A DNA stretch of 64,000 bases from UBA1351 sp965140555 (GTDB lineage: Bacteria > Bacillota > Clostridia > Lachnospirales > Vallitaleaceae): the NCBI GenBank assembly GCA_965140555.1, contig OZ223259.1, positions 2,480,001-2,544,000 of the forward strand. Reading direction: 5' to 3'. Both the position numbers and the translations under genes were made by a program. The notes beneath the pieces are model-generated. The model was not told the origin of the DNA, searched no databases, and worked only from the letters and a program-made list of their open reading frames with translations. This document shows, one piece after another, positions 1 through 8,300 of this stretch. Numbering within the stretch: position 1 is the first letter of the stretch; each line of letters starts with the position of its first letter.

Positions 1-2
1 GG

Positions 3-470
3 TTGGCAGAAGAATTAAGTCAGTATCTTAACTTTATCACAGAAGAACAGGAACATTTTCTTTTTGCGGTAAAGTATATGAATATAGGCTATGCAGTAAT
101 CGCATCGTTGTCTTGTGATGCACATAATCGGTTGACAGAAGAAGGGATTGTTCAGATGCGTAAGCATACAGATGCCGGATACAAAATTATCAAGTCTGTT
201 CCCGAGTATACGAGTATGGCCAAAGTGATTTTACATAGCCATGAGAATATAGATGGGAGTGGTTATCCTCAACAATTATCTGGTGACGCTATTCCTTTCT
301 TTTCAAGATGGATCCACATATTAGACGTATATACAGCACTCACAGAGCCTCGTGCCTATCGTAGGGCATATAAAGAAGAAGAGGCTTTGGCTTATATTAT
401 AGAGCGTTCAGGCATGGAGTTTGATTCTGCAATGGTAAAGCAATTTGAAAGGTTTATTGAAGTGAAGTGA
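3..470 (+). CDS. HD-GYP domain protein, 5' end beyond window
   Basis: C-terminal part of an HD-GYP (cyclic-di-GMP phosphodiesterase family) protein. The frame is open from the window edge, so the TTG at 3 need not be the start. The GYP loop is present (HENIDGSGYP, followed by the usual GDAIPFFSR...D.Y.AL stretch), as is the upstream helix histidine in RKHTDAG. Where the family has the HD dyad (LHDIGK), this protein reads YMNIGY, so His and Asp are replaced by Met and Asn. That suggests weak or no hydrolysis, perhaps a c-di-GMP-binding role. It is followed about 100 bp later by a second HD-GYP gene. Family call is firm; activity is inference. Confidence 0.8.
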   Translation: MAEELSQYLNFITEEQEHFLFAVKYMNIGYAVIASLSCDAHNRLTEEGIVQMRKHTDAGYKIIKSVPEYTSMAKVILHSHENIDGSGYPQQLSGDAIPFFSRWIHILDVYTALTEPRAYRRAYKEEEALAYIIERSGMEFDSAMVKQFERFIEVK

Positions 471-504
471 GTCTAATTACCTATAGGGTGTCTTGGGGAC
501 TAAC

Positions 505-532
505 TTGACTAAATATACAATTGTGATACGAT
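505..532 (+). promoter_or_regulatory. putative promoter of the PAS-GGDEF-HD-GYP gene
   Basis: TTGACT (505-510), 16-bp spacer, TACGAT (527-532), lying 39 bp upstream of the ATG at 571. The -35 is good, the -10 moderate. No experimental support. Confidence 0.4.
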
Positions 533-570
533 TAGTAGGATTGATTAAAAGGTAATTATGGAGGTAGCAA

Positions 571-2133
571 ATGGAACGCTATAATATGGAGAAGAGAATT
601 CGGGAAGTATTGGAGTCCGGATCCACGAAAACACGTTTTGATGTAGAGTCGGATGTTGAGACATTGATTCACGAATTGTCGACATATCATGCAGAACTGG
701 AATTTCAGAATGATGAATTACGTAGAATTCGGAATGAATTGGAAGATTCAAATAGGCGGTACAAGAATCTTTTTGAAGATGCACCTCTTGGATATGCACT
801 GATAACAAGGGATGGAATAGTTCGGCGTATAAATAGGACGTTTGGAGACATTGTACATAAAATAAATTCAGAGCTTGTGGGGCGCTCATTTCTTTCCTTT
901 ATTACTCCGGAATGTCAGGATGATTTTTACTTTCATGTGAATGAGGTCTTCGAATCAAGTGAAATCGTCGAATTAGAAATGAAAATCCTTGTGGGTCAGA
1001 AAAAGCGGCATATTCATTTGTACAGCAACCAAGAAATTTATATGGGAGAACGTTGCCTGAAGATGGCAATGGTGGATATAACAAAAGAAAAAGAGCAGGA
1101 ATCAGAGATACAATATTTGATGCATCATGATAAATTGACAGGGTTGTATAATCGGAGATATATTGAGGAAGCTATTGAACGCGGTAAATGGAAGAATTAT
1201 AAATTGAACATGGTCTATATCGATGTCAACGATTTGAAATTTACCAATACTCTTTTTGGTTATGAAGACGGCAATAAACGGTTATTGGCAGTAGCTAGGC
1301 AACTCAAGGATTTATCTCTGGATGAGGATGTGTTGGCGCGATGGGGTGATGATGAATTTATTGTGCTACTACAAGATCGATCCTATTGGGAGACGAAACA
1401 GTGGATTTCAACATTAGAGACACAACTTAGAGAGTTGGAAGAATTTGATTATCCACTGAGTATAGCGACCGGTTATTGTGTTATTGAACGGTTTCTTGGG
1501 CAGATAGATGAACACATATTGAAAGCTGAAAAAGTCATGCAATGTGAAAAAACGGATTATCATAACATTGAGAAAAAACGTATTGCAGATGATTTAATGC
1601 GTAAGCTATACCGTAAAACGCCGTGGTTGAAAGAACATAATGCCTTTGTTGGGAAAATGGCTATAGAGTTTGCTAAATATATTCATTTGTCAGCGGAGGA
1701 TATACGAAAAATGAGACGTGTCGCAAAGTATAAAGATGTGGGCGAGTTTTTGATGGATGAAAATATGTTAAATAAGACGGGGCAATTGTTAAGACCTGAG
1801 CGGGATGTAATACAAACACATCCTGAGATTGGTTTTCAGTTGCTTAAGAATATGAATGACTTAGAAGATATTGCATGTGAGGTTTTAAATCACCATGAAC
1901 GCTATGATGGGAGTGGTTATCCATCAAGAATAGAAGGAGATAGAATACCGGTCATCGCTCAAATCATTGGAATGATGGATACCTATGTTGGCATTCAATT
2001 GGAGCGACCTTATCATGAGAAAAGGGATGACCAAGAAACTTATCGATTATTTTTAGATGAAAAAAAGCAGTTTGACAAAAATATGGTGGATACTTTTATT
2101 GATTTCTTGAAAAAAGAAGCTAAAAAAGGCTGA
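571..2133 (+). CDS. PAS-GGDEF-HD-GYP signalling protein with degenerate motifs
   Basis: A 520-residue cytoplasmic protein with no membrane segment. Residues about 15-60 are a helical lead-in, about 60-170 a PAS domain, about 180-330 a GGDEF domain (DKLTGLYNRRY entry motif) and about 345-520 an HD-GYP domain. The diguanylate cyclase signature reads GDDEF (259-263) rather than GGDEF. In the HD-GYP domain the HD dyad is K388-D389 (YKDVG), while HHE (441-443), the GYP loop (449-451) and the HPEIG helix are kept. By family knowledge such changes usually reduce catalysis, so this may be a c-di-GMP sensor; that is inference. The start is chosen for the GGAGGT 6 bp upstream of ATG 571. A strong terminator follows at once. 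Confidence 0.85.
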   Translation: MERYNMEKRIREVLESGSTKTRFDVESDVETLIHELSTYHAELEFQNDELRRIRNELEDSNRRYKNLFEDAPLGYALITRDGIVRRINRTFGDIVHKINSELVGRSFLSFITPECQDDFYFHVNEVFESSEIVELEMKILVGQKKRHIHLYSNQEIYMGERCLKMAMVDITKEKEQESEIQYLMHHDKLTGLYNRRYIEEAIERGKWKNYKLNMVYIDVNDLKFTNTLFGYEDGNKRLLAVARQLKDLSLDEDVLARWGDDEFIVLLQDRSYWETKQWISTLETQLRELEEFDYPLSIATGYCVIERFLGQIDEHILKAEKVMQCEKTDYHNIEKKRIADDLMRKLYRKTPWLKEHNAFVGKMAIEFAKYIHLSAEDIRKMRRVAKYKDVGEFLMDENMLNKTGQLLRPERDVIQTHPEIGFQLLKNMNDLEDIACEVLNHHERYDGSGYPSRIEGDRIPVIAQIIGMMDTYVGIQLERPYHEKRDDQETYRLFLDEKKQFDKNMVDTFIDFLKKEAKKG

Positions 2134-2156
2134 TGGTTAACCATCAGCCTTTTTTA
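2122..2156 (+). terminator. Rho-independent terminator after the HD-GYP gene
   Basis: Perfect inverted repeat of about 17 bp (AAAAAAGGCTGATGGTT and its complement) ending in a T run. It overlaps the last codons of the gene and is bidirectional, so it could also end the convergent CsbD-like transcript. Confidence 0.9.
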
Positions 2157-2194
2157 GTCTCTCTCTCTCTTCTTTTACAGCACACTACTAAGAA

Positions 2195-2410
2195 TCATGA
2201 ATAGTACTTGTCGACAACAAACCATGTCCAATCATCGAGTTCTTTTTGGAGGGTTTCGTCATTGTTTGTGGATTTGTTACGTAAGAAAGCCATTAAACGA
2301 TCAGGTTTCCCATCGATTAAAGAGACTTCTTCTTCGGATAACATGTTCCATCGAGATCTCACATCTTCTTTGATGAGATCCCATTTTTGAGTCATGATGT
2401 CTTGTATCAT
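2195..2410 (-). CDS. CsbD-like stress-response protein
   Basis: A 71-residue soluble protein matching the CsbD/YjbJ pattern. It has an early W..IKEDVRSRW segment, then a LSEEEVSLIDGKPDRL stretch, then a terminal KELDDW. CsbD proteins are general-stress induced and of unknown biochemistry. The ATG at 2410 is used because GAGGAGAG lies just upstream; the longer frame beginning at 2437 has no ribosome binding site. Convergent with the HD-GYP gene. Confidence 0.7.
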   Translation of the reverse strand: MIQDIMTQKWDLIKEDVRSRWNMLSEEEVSLIDGKPDRLMAFLRNKSTNNDETLQKELDDWTWFVVDKYYS

Positions 2411-2839
2411 AGTGTTCTCTCCTCTATGGTCATACACAATAGCACGTATCTCCTGAGTATTTTTTACTCTATATCTTATAGAGTAAGATTTGTTAATGAA
2501 TGCCCTGATATGGGGGGGACCTTTGGCGTAAGGTTAAAAGTTTATGGAGGAACATTCATTAAGAGAATCAGAATTTACAAACATTATGATAATATAATTT
2601 TAATAGTTTGTCAATAGTAGGGGTTTAAAGTAAATTAATTGAGAATATATATAATATTCATTTAATTTAGAATAATTTAAAAATGAAGAAGGGATGTTAG
2701 AATTGTGCCATGAAAAGAAATAATAGTGGAAATTATCACGTAGAGTTTCTTACAAAGCATAGACAAACTAAGAACAAATCTATAACTAAGAACAAAAAAG
2801 TAGAGTGGGTTATAGCATAAAACATAAGAATATTGTCCT

Positions 2840-2945
2840 CATATTTATGTGAAAAGACTAGGCCATAAGTCGGTGAATCCCCTTTTGGGATGTGTTTTCA
2901 TAAAAGGTATTGTGGATTACTTATGAAAATTCGTGTACAAATTTG
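2840..2945 (+). promoter_or_regulatory. possible structured RNA leader, weak ydaO-like resemblance
   Basis: The segment contains GGTGAATCC followed by a short CCTTTTGGG hairpin and GATGTG. This recalls the GGGUGAAUCC...AGGUAGGG part of ydaO/yuaA c-di-AMP riboswitches, which often precede cell-wall hydrolase genes. It also contains a 9-bp inverted repeat, TTTTCATAA (2895-2903) with TTATGAAAA (2921-2929). The other conserved ydaO elements were not recognised. The best promoter lies downstream, at 3006-3034, which argues against a leader role. Low confidence. Confidence 0.2.
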
Positions 2946-3005
2946 CTCTTTTGCACATAGAAGAACATATATATAGGAAGTTTATCCATAAATATAGGTA
3001 ATGTC

Positions 3006-3034
3006 TTTACAGGGTATACAAATTATGCTACTAT
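3006..3034 (+). promoter_or_regulatory. putative promoter of the M23 peptidase gene
   Basis: TTTACA (3006-3011), 17-bp spacer, TACTAT (3029-3034), about 70 bp before the ATG at 3105. Confidence 0.4.
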
Positions 3035-3104
3035 TATAGAGGAATTATTACAACTATGTTACAAATGTTGGCGTAAGAGTGACTAAAACTGTGGAGGATA
3101 ATAT

Positions 3105-4832
3105 ATGTACGGAGTACCGAAATTTCGTGAGAACTTCTTTATGAAATACAAAAAAGAAGTCTTGTTATCAGTCGGTGCACTTTTAACTATTATTACAGTA
3201 GTTAAAGTTGTGCCAAAAGATAGTCAAAGTGAAGAACAAGCCATGCATACAGCGGGATTAACAATAGAAAATCAGCAAGAGCAAGAACCTATCGGATATG
3301 AAGTGAGTTACAAGGGTATGTCGGTAGGTATTGTTGAGTCGCAAGAAGATGTTGAACCTTTAATAGAAGCAGCCTACGATGAATTGAAAAAGTCTATCGG
3401 ATATGATCCGGAGTTGACTCCGGAAACAGATGTTGAACCTGTTTTTTCAGGTGTGCTTACAGCAGATACCAATACGATTATAGAAGGATTACAATCTGAA
3501 ATGTTGGCAAACTTGGATGTTATTAAGGAAGAAGCATATGTCATGCGTATCGGAGATGACTTTACAATTGCACTGAAGTCGGAGGACGATATTAAAGAGG
3601 TACTTTCAGAAGCGCAAGAATATTTTTTGAATAGTGATGTGAATGTAGAAGTTTCATTAGATAGTAATAACTACAATTCTTTAGTGTTGACACCGAAAGT
3701 ATTGATGCGTGAAAAGTCAACGGAACCAACACAGATGCTGACAGCGGCTCCGGCAACAGAAACAGATGCAGAAGAAGTGAATGCGAAAGAAGCCGTTGCA
3801 CAACAAGATGTTGAAGAGGGGATCGTAGATGCCTCCGGTGATCAAACGGAAGCAGGAGAGATGCCTGAAGAGACGGAAACCAATGTGTCACAGGATACAG
3901 AAGAGAGCACGGGCGGTCGCGTCATGGAAGTTGGATTAGCAGAAGATGTGGCGATTGTTAAGACACATGTTAATCCGTCGGATATCATGGATATCAAGGC
4001 GGCTGTTGAAGCGATTACCAAAGAAAATGAAAAAGAAACGATGTATACGGTTCAATCAGGGGATAGTCCTTCAAAAATTGCTAGTGATAACGATATGGGA
4101 TTATCCGATTTATATGATATGAATCCCGGGCTTAAAGCCAAAGAAAAATCGCTTCAAATAGGAGAACAAGTTGTTGTTACGGTGCCGGAACCTGAATTAA
4201 AAGTAGAGTCAAAGGAAGAAATTCAATATACTGAGAGCATAGAACGTGGCACGAGCTATGTGAATGATCCGGACACATATGTCGGAAGTAATAAGGTTGT
4301 TTCATCCGGGAGTGATGGGGTTAAAACTATCACTGCTGTTATTACTAAATTAAATGGCAAAGAGATCGGTCGTGAGATTACACAAACAGAGATAACTCAA
4401 GAACCGGTAGACAAGGTTATATCTAAAGGGACGAAAGCATTTCCGGTAAAAGGAGCTACAGGTAGTTTTAGCTACCCAGTATCAGGGTTTTATATTTCCT
4501 CTCCTTTTGGATATCGTCACGGTTCGTTGCATCACGGTGTGGACTTAGCAGTGCCCTACGGAACGGCGATTCATGCGGCAGATGGCGGAACGGTAATCTT
4601 TTCTGGATGGAAGAGTAGTGTTTACGGATATTTTGTTGAGATTGACCATGGGGATGGTGTTACAACAAGATATGCTCATGCAAGTAAGCTGGAAGTATCA
4701 GTCGGACAACGTGTGGCTAAAGGACAAGAGATAGCAAAAGTTGGTAGTACCGGCCGTTCTACAGGACCACATCTTCACTTTGAAATTCGTTTCAATGGTG
4801 TTGCGACTAATCCGCTTAACTACCTTGAGTAA
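3105..4832 (+). CDS. LysM-G5-M23 family cell-wall endopeptidase
   Basis: A 575-residue, membrane-anchored, extracellular peptidoglycan hydrolase. A hydrophobic segment at about 15-35 is the anchor or signal. A long acidic, Glu-rich linker spans about 200-300. LysM (YTVQSGDSPSKIA..., about 305-355) binds glycan, G5 (about 360-440) follows, and the C-terminal M23/LytM domain spans about 455-575. The zinc/catalytic residues are present: H476 and D480 in HHGVD, and H556/H558 in HLHFE. It would cleave peptide cross-links outside the membrane. A GTGGAGG site precedes ATG 3105. It sits directly upstream of walRK, whose regulon in Bacillus includes such hydrolases. Confidence 0.93.
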   Translation: MYGVPKFRENFFMKYKKEVLLSVGALLTIITVVKVVPKDSQSEEQAMHTAGLTIENQQEQEPIGYEVSYKGMSVGIVESQEDVEPLIEAAYDELKKSIGYDPELTPETDVEPVFSGVLTADTNTIIEGLQSEMLANLDVIKEEAYVMRIGDDFTIALKSEDDIKEVLSEAQEYFLNSDVNVEVSLDSNNYNSLVLTPKVLMREKSTEPTQMLTAAPATETDAEEVNAKEAVAQQDVEEGIVDASGDQTEAGEMPEETETNVSQDTEESTGGRVMEVGLAEDVAIVKTHVNPSDIMDIKAAVEAITKENEKETMYTVQSGDSPSKIASDNDMGLSDLYDMNPGLKAKEKSLQIGEQVVVTVPEPELKVESKEEIQYTESIERGTSYVNDPDTYVGSNKVVSSGSDGVKTITAVITKLNGKEIGREITQTEITQEPVDKVISKGTKAFPVKGATGSFSYPVSGFYISSPFGYRHGSLHHGVDLAVPYGTAIHAADGGTVIFSGWKSSVYGYFVEIDHGDGVTTRYAHASKLEVSVGQRVAKGQEIAKVGSTGRSTGPHLHFEIRFNGVATNPLNYLE

Positions 4833-4862
4833 CAGTTAGGACTAAGCTAAATACAGATGACT

Positions 4863-4888
4863 ACAAAGGCGCCCTATGGCGTCTTTGT
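4863..4888 (+). terminator. hairpin after the M23 gene
   Basis: 11-bp stem (ACAAAGGCGCC paired with GGCGTCTTTGT, one G-U) with a CTAT loop. There is no good T run, so it may be a weak terminator. Confidence 0.5.
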
Positions 4889-4960
4889 GGCGTTTGTGAT
4901 ATTATGTACTTGACCTTAATAACTGTTGGATGGATTATAGAATGAAAATGGGAGATAATA

Positions 4961-5653
4961 ATGCAAGCGAGAGTAATGGTTGTTGATGATGAACAAGCAA
5001 TTGTAGATATATTGAAATTTAACTTAGTGCGTGAAGGGTTTGAAGTGATTACAGCCGGTGATGGGGAAGAAGCCTTAACCTTGTTTCAAGAACAAGAGCC
5101 GGATTTGATGTTGCTAGATATTATGATGCCCAAAATGGATGGACTTAGCTTGTGTAAGAAAGTGCGTGAAACATCTATGGTGCCAATTATTATGTTGACG
5201 GCTAGAGCAGAGGAAGTTGACAAAGTTTTGGGACTTGAATTTGGTGCAGATGATTATATTACAAAACCCTTTGGGATTAGAGAATTAATAGCTCGTGTTA
5301 AGGCGAATTTGAGACGTTTATCGATGGATCAAGTGCCTGTTACAGACGATGAAAATATACTGAAATTTGGTGAGTTTATTATTGACTTGAACAAATATGA
5401 AGTAATGAAGGCAGGGAAAGTTATCGAACTTACAATTCGAGAGTTTGAATTACTTAAATTTATGGCTTCTCAAAAACATCAAATTTTTAGTCGGGAACAA
5501 TTATTGGAGCAAGTTTGGGGCTATGAATATTATGGAGATGTGCGTACCGTGGATGTTACAGTAAGACGTCTCCGGGAAAAAATAGAAGATGAACCGAGCA
5601 AACCTCAATATATTATAACAAAGCGTAGTATAGGCTACTATTTTAAAGCATAA
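4961..5653 (+). CDS. walR: WalR (YycF) response regulator
   Basis: A 230-residue OmpR-family regulator. The receiver domain spans residues 1-118, with the acidic pair D9/D10, phospho-acceptor D53, T80 and K102 all in place. The C-terminal winged helix is about 130-228. Together with the adjacent HAMP-PAS kinase and yycH/yycI this identifies the essential WalRK system that controls cell-wall hydrolases. The start follows GGGAGATAATA. The walK gene begins 66 bp downstream, so the two are probably co-transcribed. Confidence 0.93.
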   Translation: MQARVMVVDDEQAIVDILKFNLVREGFEVITAGDGEEALTLFQEQEPDLMLLDIMMPKMDGLSLCKKVRETSMVPIIMLTARAEEVDKVLGLEFGADDYITKPFGIRELIARVKANLRRLSMDQVPVTDDENILKFGEFIIDLNKYEVMKAGKVIELTIREFELLKFMASQKHQIFSREQLLEQVWGYEYYGDVRTVDVTVRRLREKIEDEPSKPQYIITKRSIGYYFKA

Positions 5654-5719
5654 GTAGCTGCGATTAATAGGAGATGCTAGGAGCGATGTGAGCATCGCTT
5701 CTATGTCGGAGGAAGGATT

Positions 5720-7480
5720 ATGACTCGAAGTATCAAATGGCGTTTGGTTAGTATTTTTGTACTATTAGTCGTCATTGTTATGATTGTAAGCGGTACATTG
5801 ATTGTGTATCAGACACGTGAATATGAGTATGAGTCGATACAGCGCGATGTACGTGCGGCTGCAACCAGTATTCAGTCTGCTGTTATTTCGGATATGGCGG
5901 CTGCGGATATGGAAAGTGCGATTATTGCACGTCTCGAAAGTAATGATGTTGACCTCAAGGGAATGAAGCTGTTTCTCTTAGATGACAAAGGGAATGTTGT
6001 CTACACTCAGTCGACGAATATTCGTGAAAAGAATTTTTATAAAGCCCAGGTAATGGCTGTATTGCAAAACAAAACAGCCAGTCAGTTTGATGAAGTCGAA
6101 TTGTATGGTGACCAAGCGTTTTATCTTGGATATGCGAGAGGAATCAAAAAGGATAATCAGACTGTCTATATTATTTATATTCTAGCATCAACCGCCAAGG
6201 TTCAAGAAAAAATTAGCGTCATGGTTAAAGTGATTGCTATTGCGATTCTTTTAGCTATCGTACTTTCTGTTGTGCTGTCTTTCTTGTTCTCATCGTTCTT
6301 GACACAACCGATTATCGCTTTGACAAAAAAGGCAAGAGATATGGCAAAAGGGGAGTTGAATAATCCTATACAGGTTTATTCAGATGATGAGATTGGGCAA
6401 TTAACGACGAATTTCAATGAAATGGCATTCTCACTTAATGCAACATTAGCTCAGGTGGATAGTGAAAAAAATAAAATGGAAACAGTGATTACACATATGA
6501 CAGACGGTATATTGGTATTTGATAATTTTGGTGTAATCATTCATGTGAATCCTGCAGCAGTACGCATGTTAAAGGTAACAAAAGCACTGACGTTCAGTGA
6601 GATTTTTAAAGGAAAGATTACGTTGGAATTTGATCAACTGTTGCAGCAAGTTGAGCAGGCGCAAAGTCGTTTGACAATTATGGTAGACAGTGGCTATTAT
6701 AGTGTGGATTTTGCTAAGTATCTAGATAAAATGGGAGCAACAGTTGGTTTGATATGCGTTATACAAGATATTACGGAACATAAGAAATTAGAAAATATGC
6801 AAAAAGAGTTTGTGGCTAATGTGAGCCATGAATTACGTACGCCGCTGACGACAATCAAAAGTTATGCAGAGACCTTGCTGGATGGTGCTTTAGAAGATAA
6901 GGATATAGCGACTGGATTTTTACAGGTTATTAACAGAGAAAGTGATCGAATGACGACGTTAATACAAGATTTACTTGAGTTGTCCAAGTTGGACAATCAG
7001 AAATCTGCTTTTAAACGATGTCCTTTGGATTTGGCTGAATTAGTGTTTAATAGTGTAGAAAGCTATCGTATTCATGCTCAGAAAAAGAATCAAGATTTGG
7101 TTATCGCACCGATGCAACATGCTGCTATAACATTGGGAGATTCAGAAAGAATTGAACAAGTACTGAAAAACTTGTTATCGAATGCCGTGAAATATAGCGG
7201 AGAGCATGCCGAGATTCATGTGCAACTAGATACCACAGACACGTATCATAAAATTTCCATTACAGATACCGGTATGGGAATACCTGAAGAAGATATGGCG
7301 CATATTTTTGAACGGTTTTATCGGGTGGATAAAGCTAGGTCAAGAGCTATGGGAGGTACAGGATTGGGCCTTGCTATAGCAAAGGAGATTATGGAATTGC
7401 ATCATGGCAGGATTGGTGTTGAATCTGTATTTGGAAAAGGAACGACGTTTTCTTTGTATTTTCCGGTTGAAAAAGAATAA
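5720..7480 (+). CDS. walK: WalK (YycG) sensor histidine kinase
   Basis: A 586-residue membrane kinase. TM1 is about 10-30, an extracytoplasmic sensor region about 31-170, and TM2 about 172-200. HAMP (about 195-250), a PAS domain (about 255-355), HisKA with phospho-acceptor H370 in VSHELRTPL, and HATPase_c follow. The last carries the N box (NLLSNAVKY), DTGMGIP and GGTGLGLA. It phosphorylates WalR in response to envelope state. Domain order and length match Firmicute WalK. Confidence 0.95.
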   Translation: MTRSIKWRLVSIFVLLVVIVMIVSGTLIVYQTREYEYESIQRDVRAAATSIQSAVISDMAAADMESAIIARLESNDVDLKGMKLFLLDDKGNVVYTQSTNIREKNFYKAQVMAVLQNKTASQFDEVELYGDQAFYLGYARGIKKDNQTVYIIYILASTAKVQEKISVMVKVIAIAILLAIVLSVVLSFLFSSFLTQPIIALTKKARDMAKGELNNPIQVYSDDEIGQLTTNFNEMAFSLNATLAQVDSEKNKMETVITHMTDGILVFDNFGVIIHVNPAAVRMLKVTKALTFSEIFKGKITLEFDQLLQQVEQAQSRLTIMVDSGYYSVDFAKYLDKMGATVGLICVIQDITEHKKLENMQKEFVANVSHELRTPLTTIKSYAETLLDGALEDKDIATGFLQVINRESDRMTTLIQDLLELSKLDNQKSAFKRCPLDLAELVFNSVESYRIHAQKKNQDLVIAPMQHAAITLGDSERIEQVLKNLLSNAVKYSGEHAEIHVQLDTTDTYHKISITDTGMGIPEEDMAHIFERFYRVDKARSRAMGGTGLGLAIAKEIMELHHGRIGVESVFGKGTTFSLYFPVEKE

Positions 7481-7614
7481 TTGATACAGAATAGTTATCT
7501 ACTTGTAATGGTTTTGTAACATATATTTGATATAATTTCTTTGTATCATAAAAACATTGTGGGATAAAGCGATACCCAATTTTAGTGAAATATTGTGGGA
7601 AAGGAGGCCGGTAT

Positions 7615-8283
7615 ATGCAACTTGTAAAACTTGGTTCTTTATTAGTCATTGTTTTTGCCTGTATGTTCTTATTTGGAATGCAAGCTTATGCCGCTTCCGA
7701 GGAAGATCATGAGGTGTTAGATTTACTTCAATGGTCAGAAGGTGATGTTTTAGATCGAGTCAGTCATAATGAATCTTTCGTATATAATACATCAGGCATT
7801 GCATTAGATGAGGAAGTTTTAGATTATATGAAAGATTTTGGGCCTTTACTTTTGAAGAATAGTTTTGATAAGGCAAAAACGACGACATTTTCTGAAAGCA
7901 AAACGATTTCAGGAACAGCAACAGAAGATACAGTTGTCGGTTTAGCTGTTTTTCATATTGAAATATCAAAAGATACGGAAGGTAATACAAAAAAAGTGTT
8001 AGTTATGACACAAGAAAAGACAAGTACGATTGGACTTTCGGGTTTATATAGTGATAGTGTGGATCTTGACTATATTGGTACTAACTATGTGTTGATTGCA
8101 GCAAAAGATAATAGCCAGAAAGATAAACCAATTTATTACAGACTCTTTAAAGTCATTCGTAAAGAGCTAGAGACAAAGGAAAAACTTGAGAATATACAAG
8201 TGGAATTTATTCAAGATGCAGGGGGGAAATCTCCTGAGTTGCAAGAGTTTATTCCAAGTATTAATAATCTCACTTTAGAATAA
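7615..8283 (+). CDS. unrecognised secreted protein in the walRK operon
   Basis: About 222 residues. An N-terminal signal peptide (hydrophobic about 5-22, then QAYAASEE) precedes a soluble region rich in Lys, Glu and Ser, with no family I recognise. The start is placed at ATG 7615 because AAAGGAGG lies just upstream; the open frame itself begins at 7585. It lies between walK and yycH and is separated from yycH by only a few bases, so it is likely co-transcribed. By position it may act with YycH/YycI on WalK outside the membrane; this is inference only. Confidence 0.75.
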   Translation: MQLVKLGSLLVIVFACMFLFGMQAYAASEEDHEVLDLLQWSEGDVLDRVSHNESFVYNTSGIALDEEVLDYMKDFGPLLLKNSFDKAKTTTFSESKTISGTATEDTVVGLAVFHIEISKDTEGNTKKVLVMTQEKTSTIGLSGLYSDSVDLDYIGTNYVLIAAKDNSQKDKPIYYRLFKVIRKELETKEKLENIQVEFIQDAGGKSPELQEFIPSINNLTLE

Positions 8284-8300
8284 TGAAAGGATGGCACACA

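Larger units (their letters stand above)
2411..3104. other. long AT-rich intergenic region upstream of the M23 peptidase
   Basis: About 690 bp with no convincing gene. An open frame on the plus strand (2387-2617) lacks a ribosome binding site and coding character. The region holds a possible folded segment at 2840-2945 and a promoter-like pair near 3006-3034, both listed separately. Confidence 0.7.

Noticed and set aside
2387..2617. 76-codon plus-strand reading frame after the CsbD-like gene
   Set aside because: No ribosome binding site, odd composition, and it overlaps the start of the oppositely oriented CsbD-like gene.
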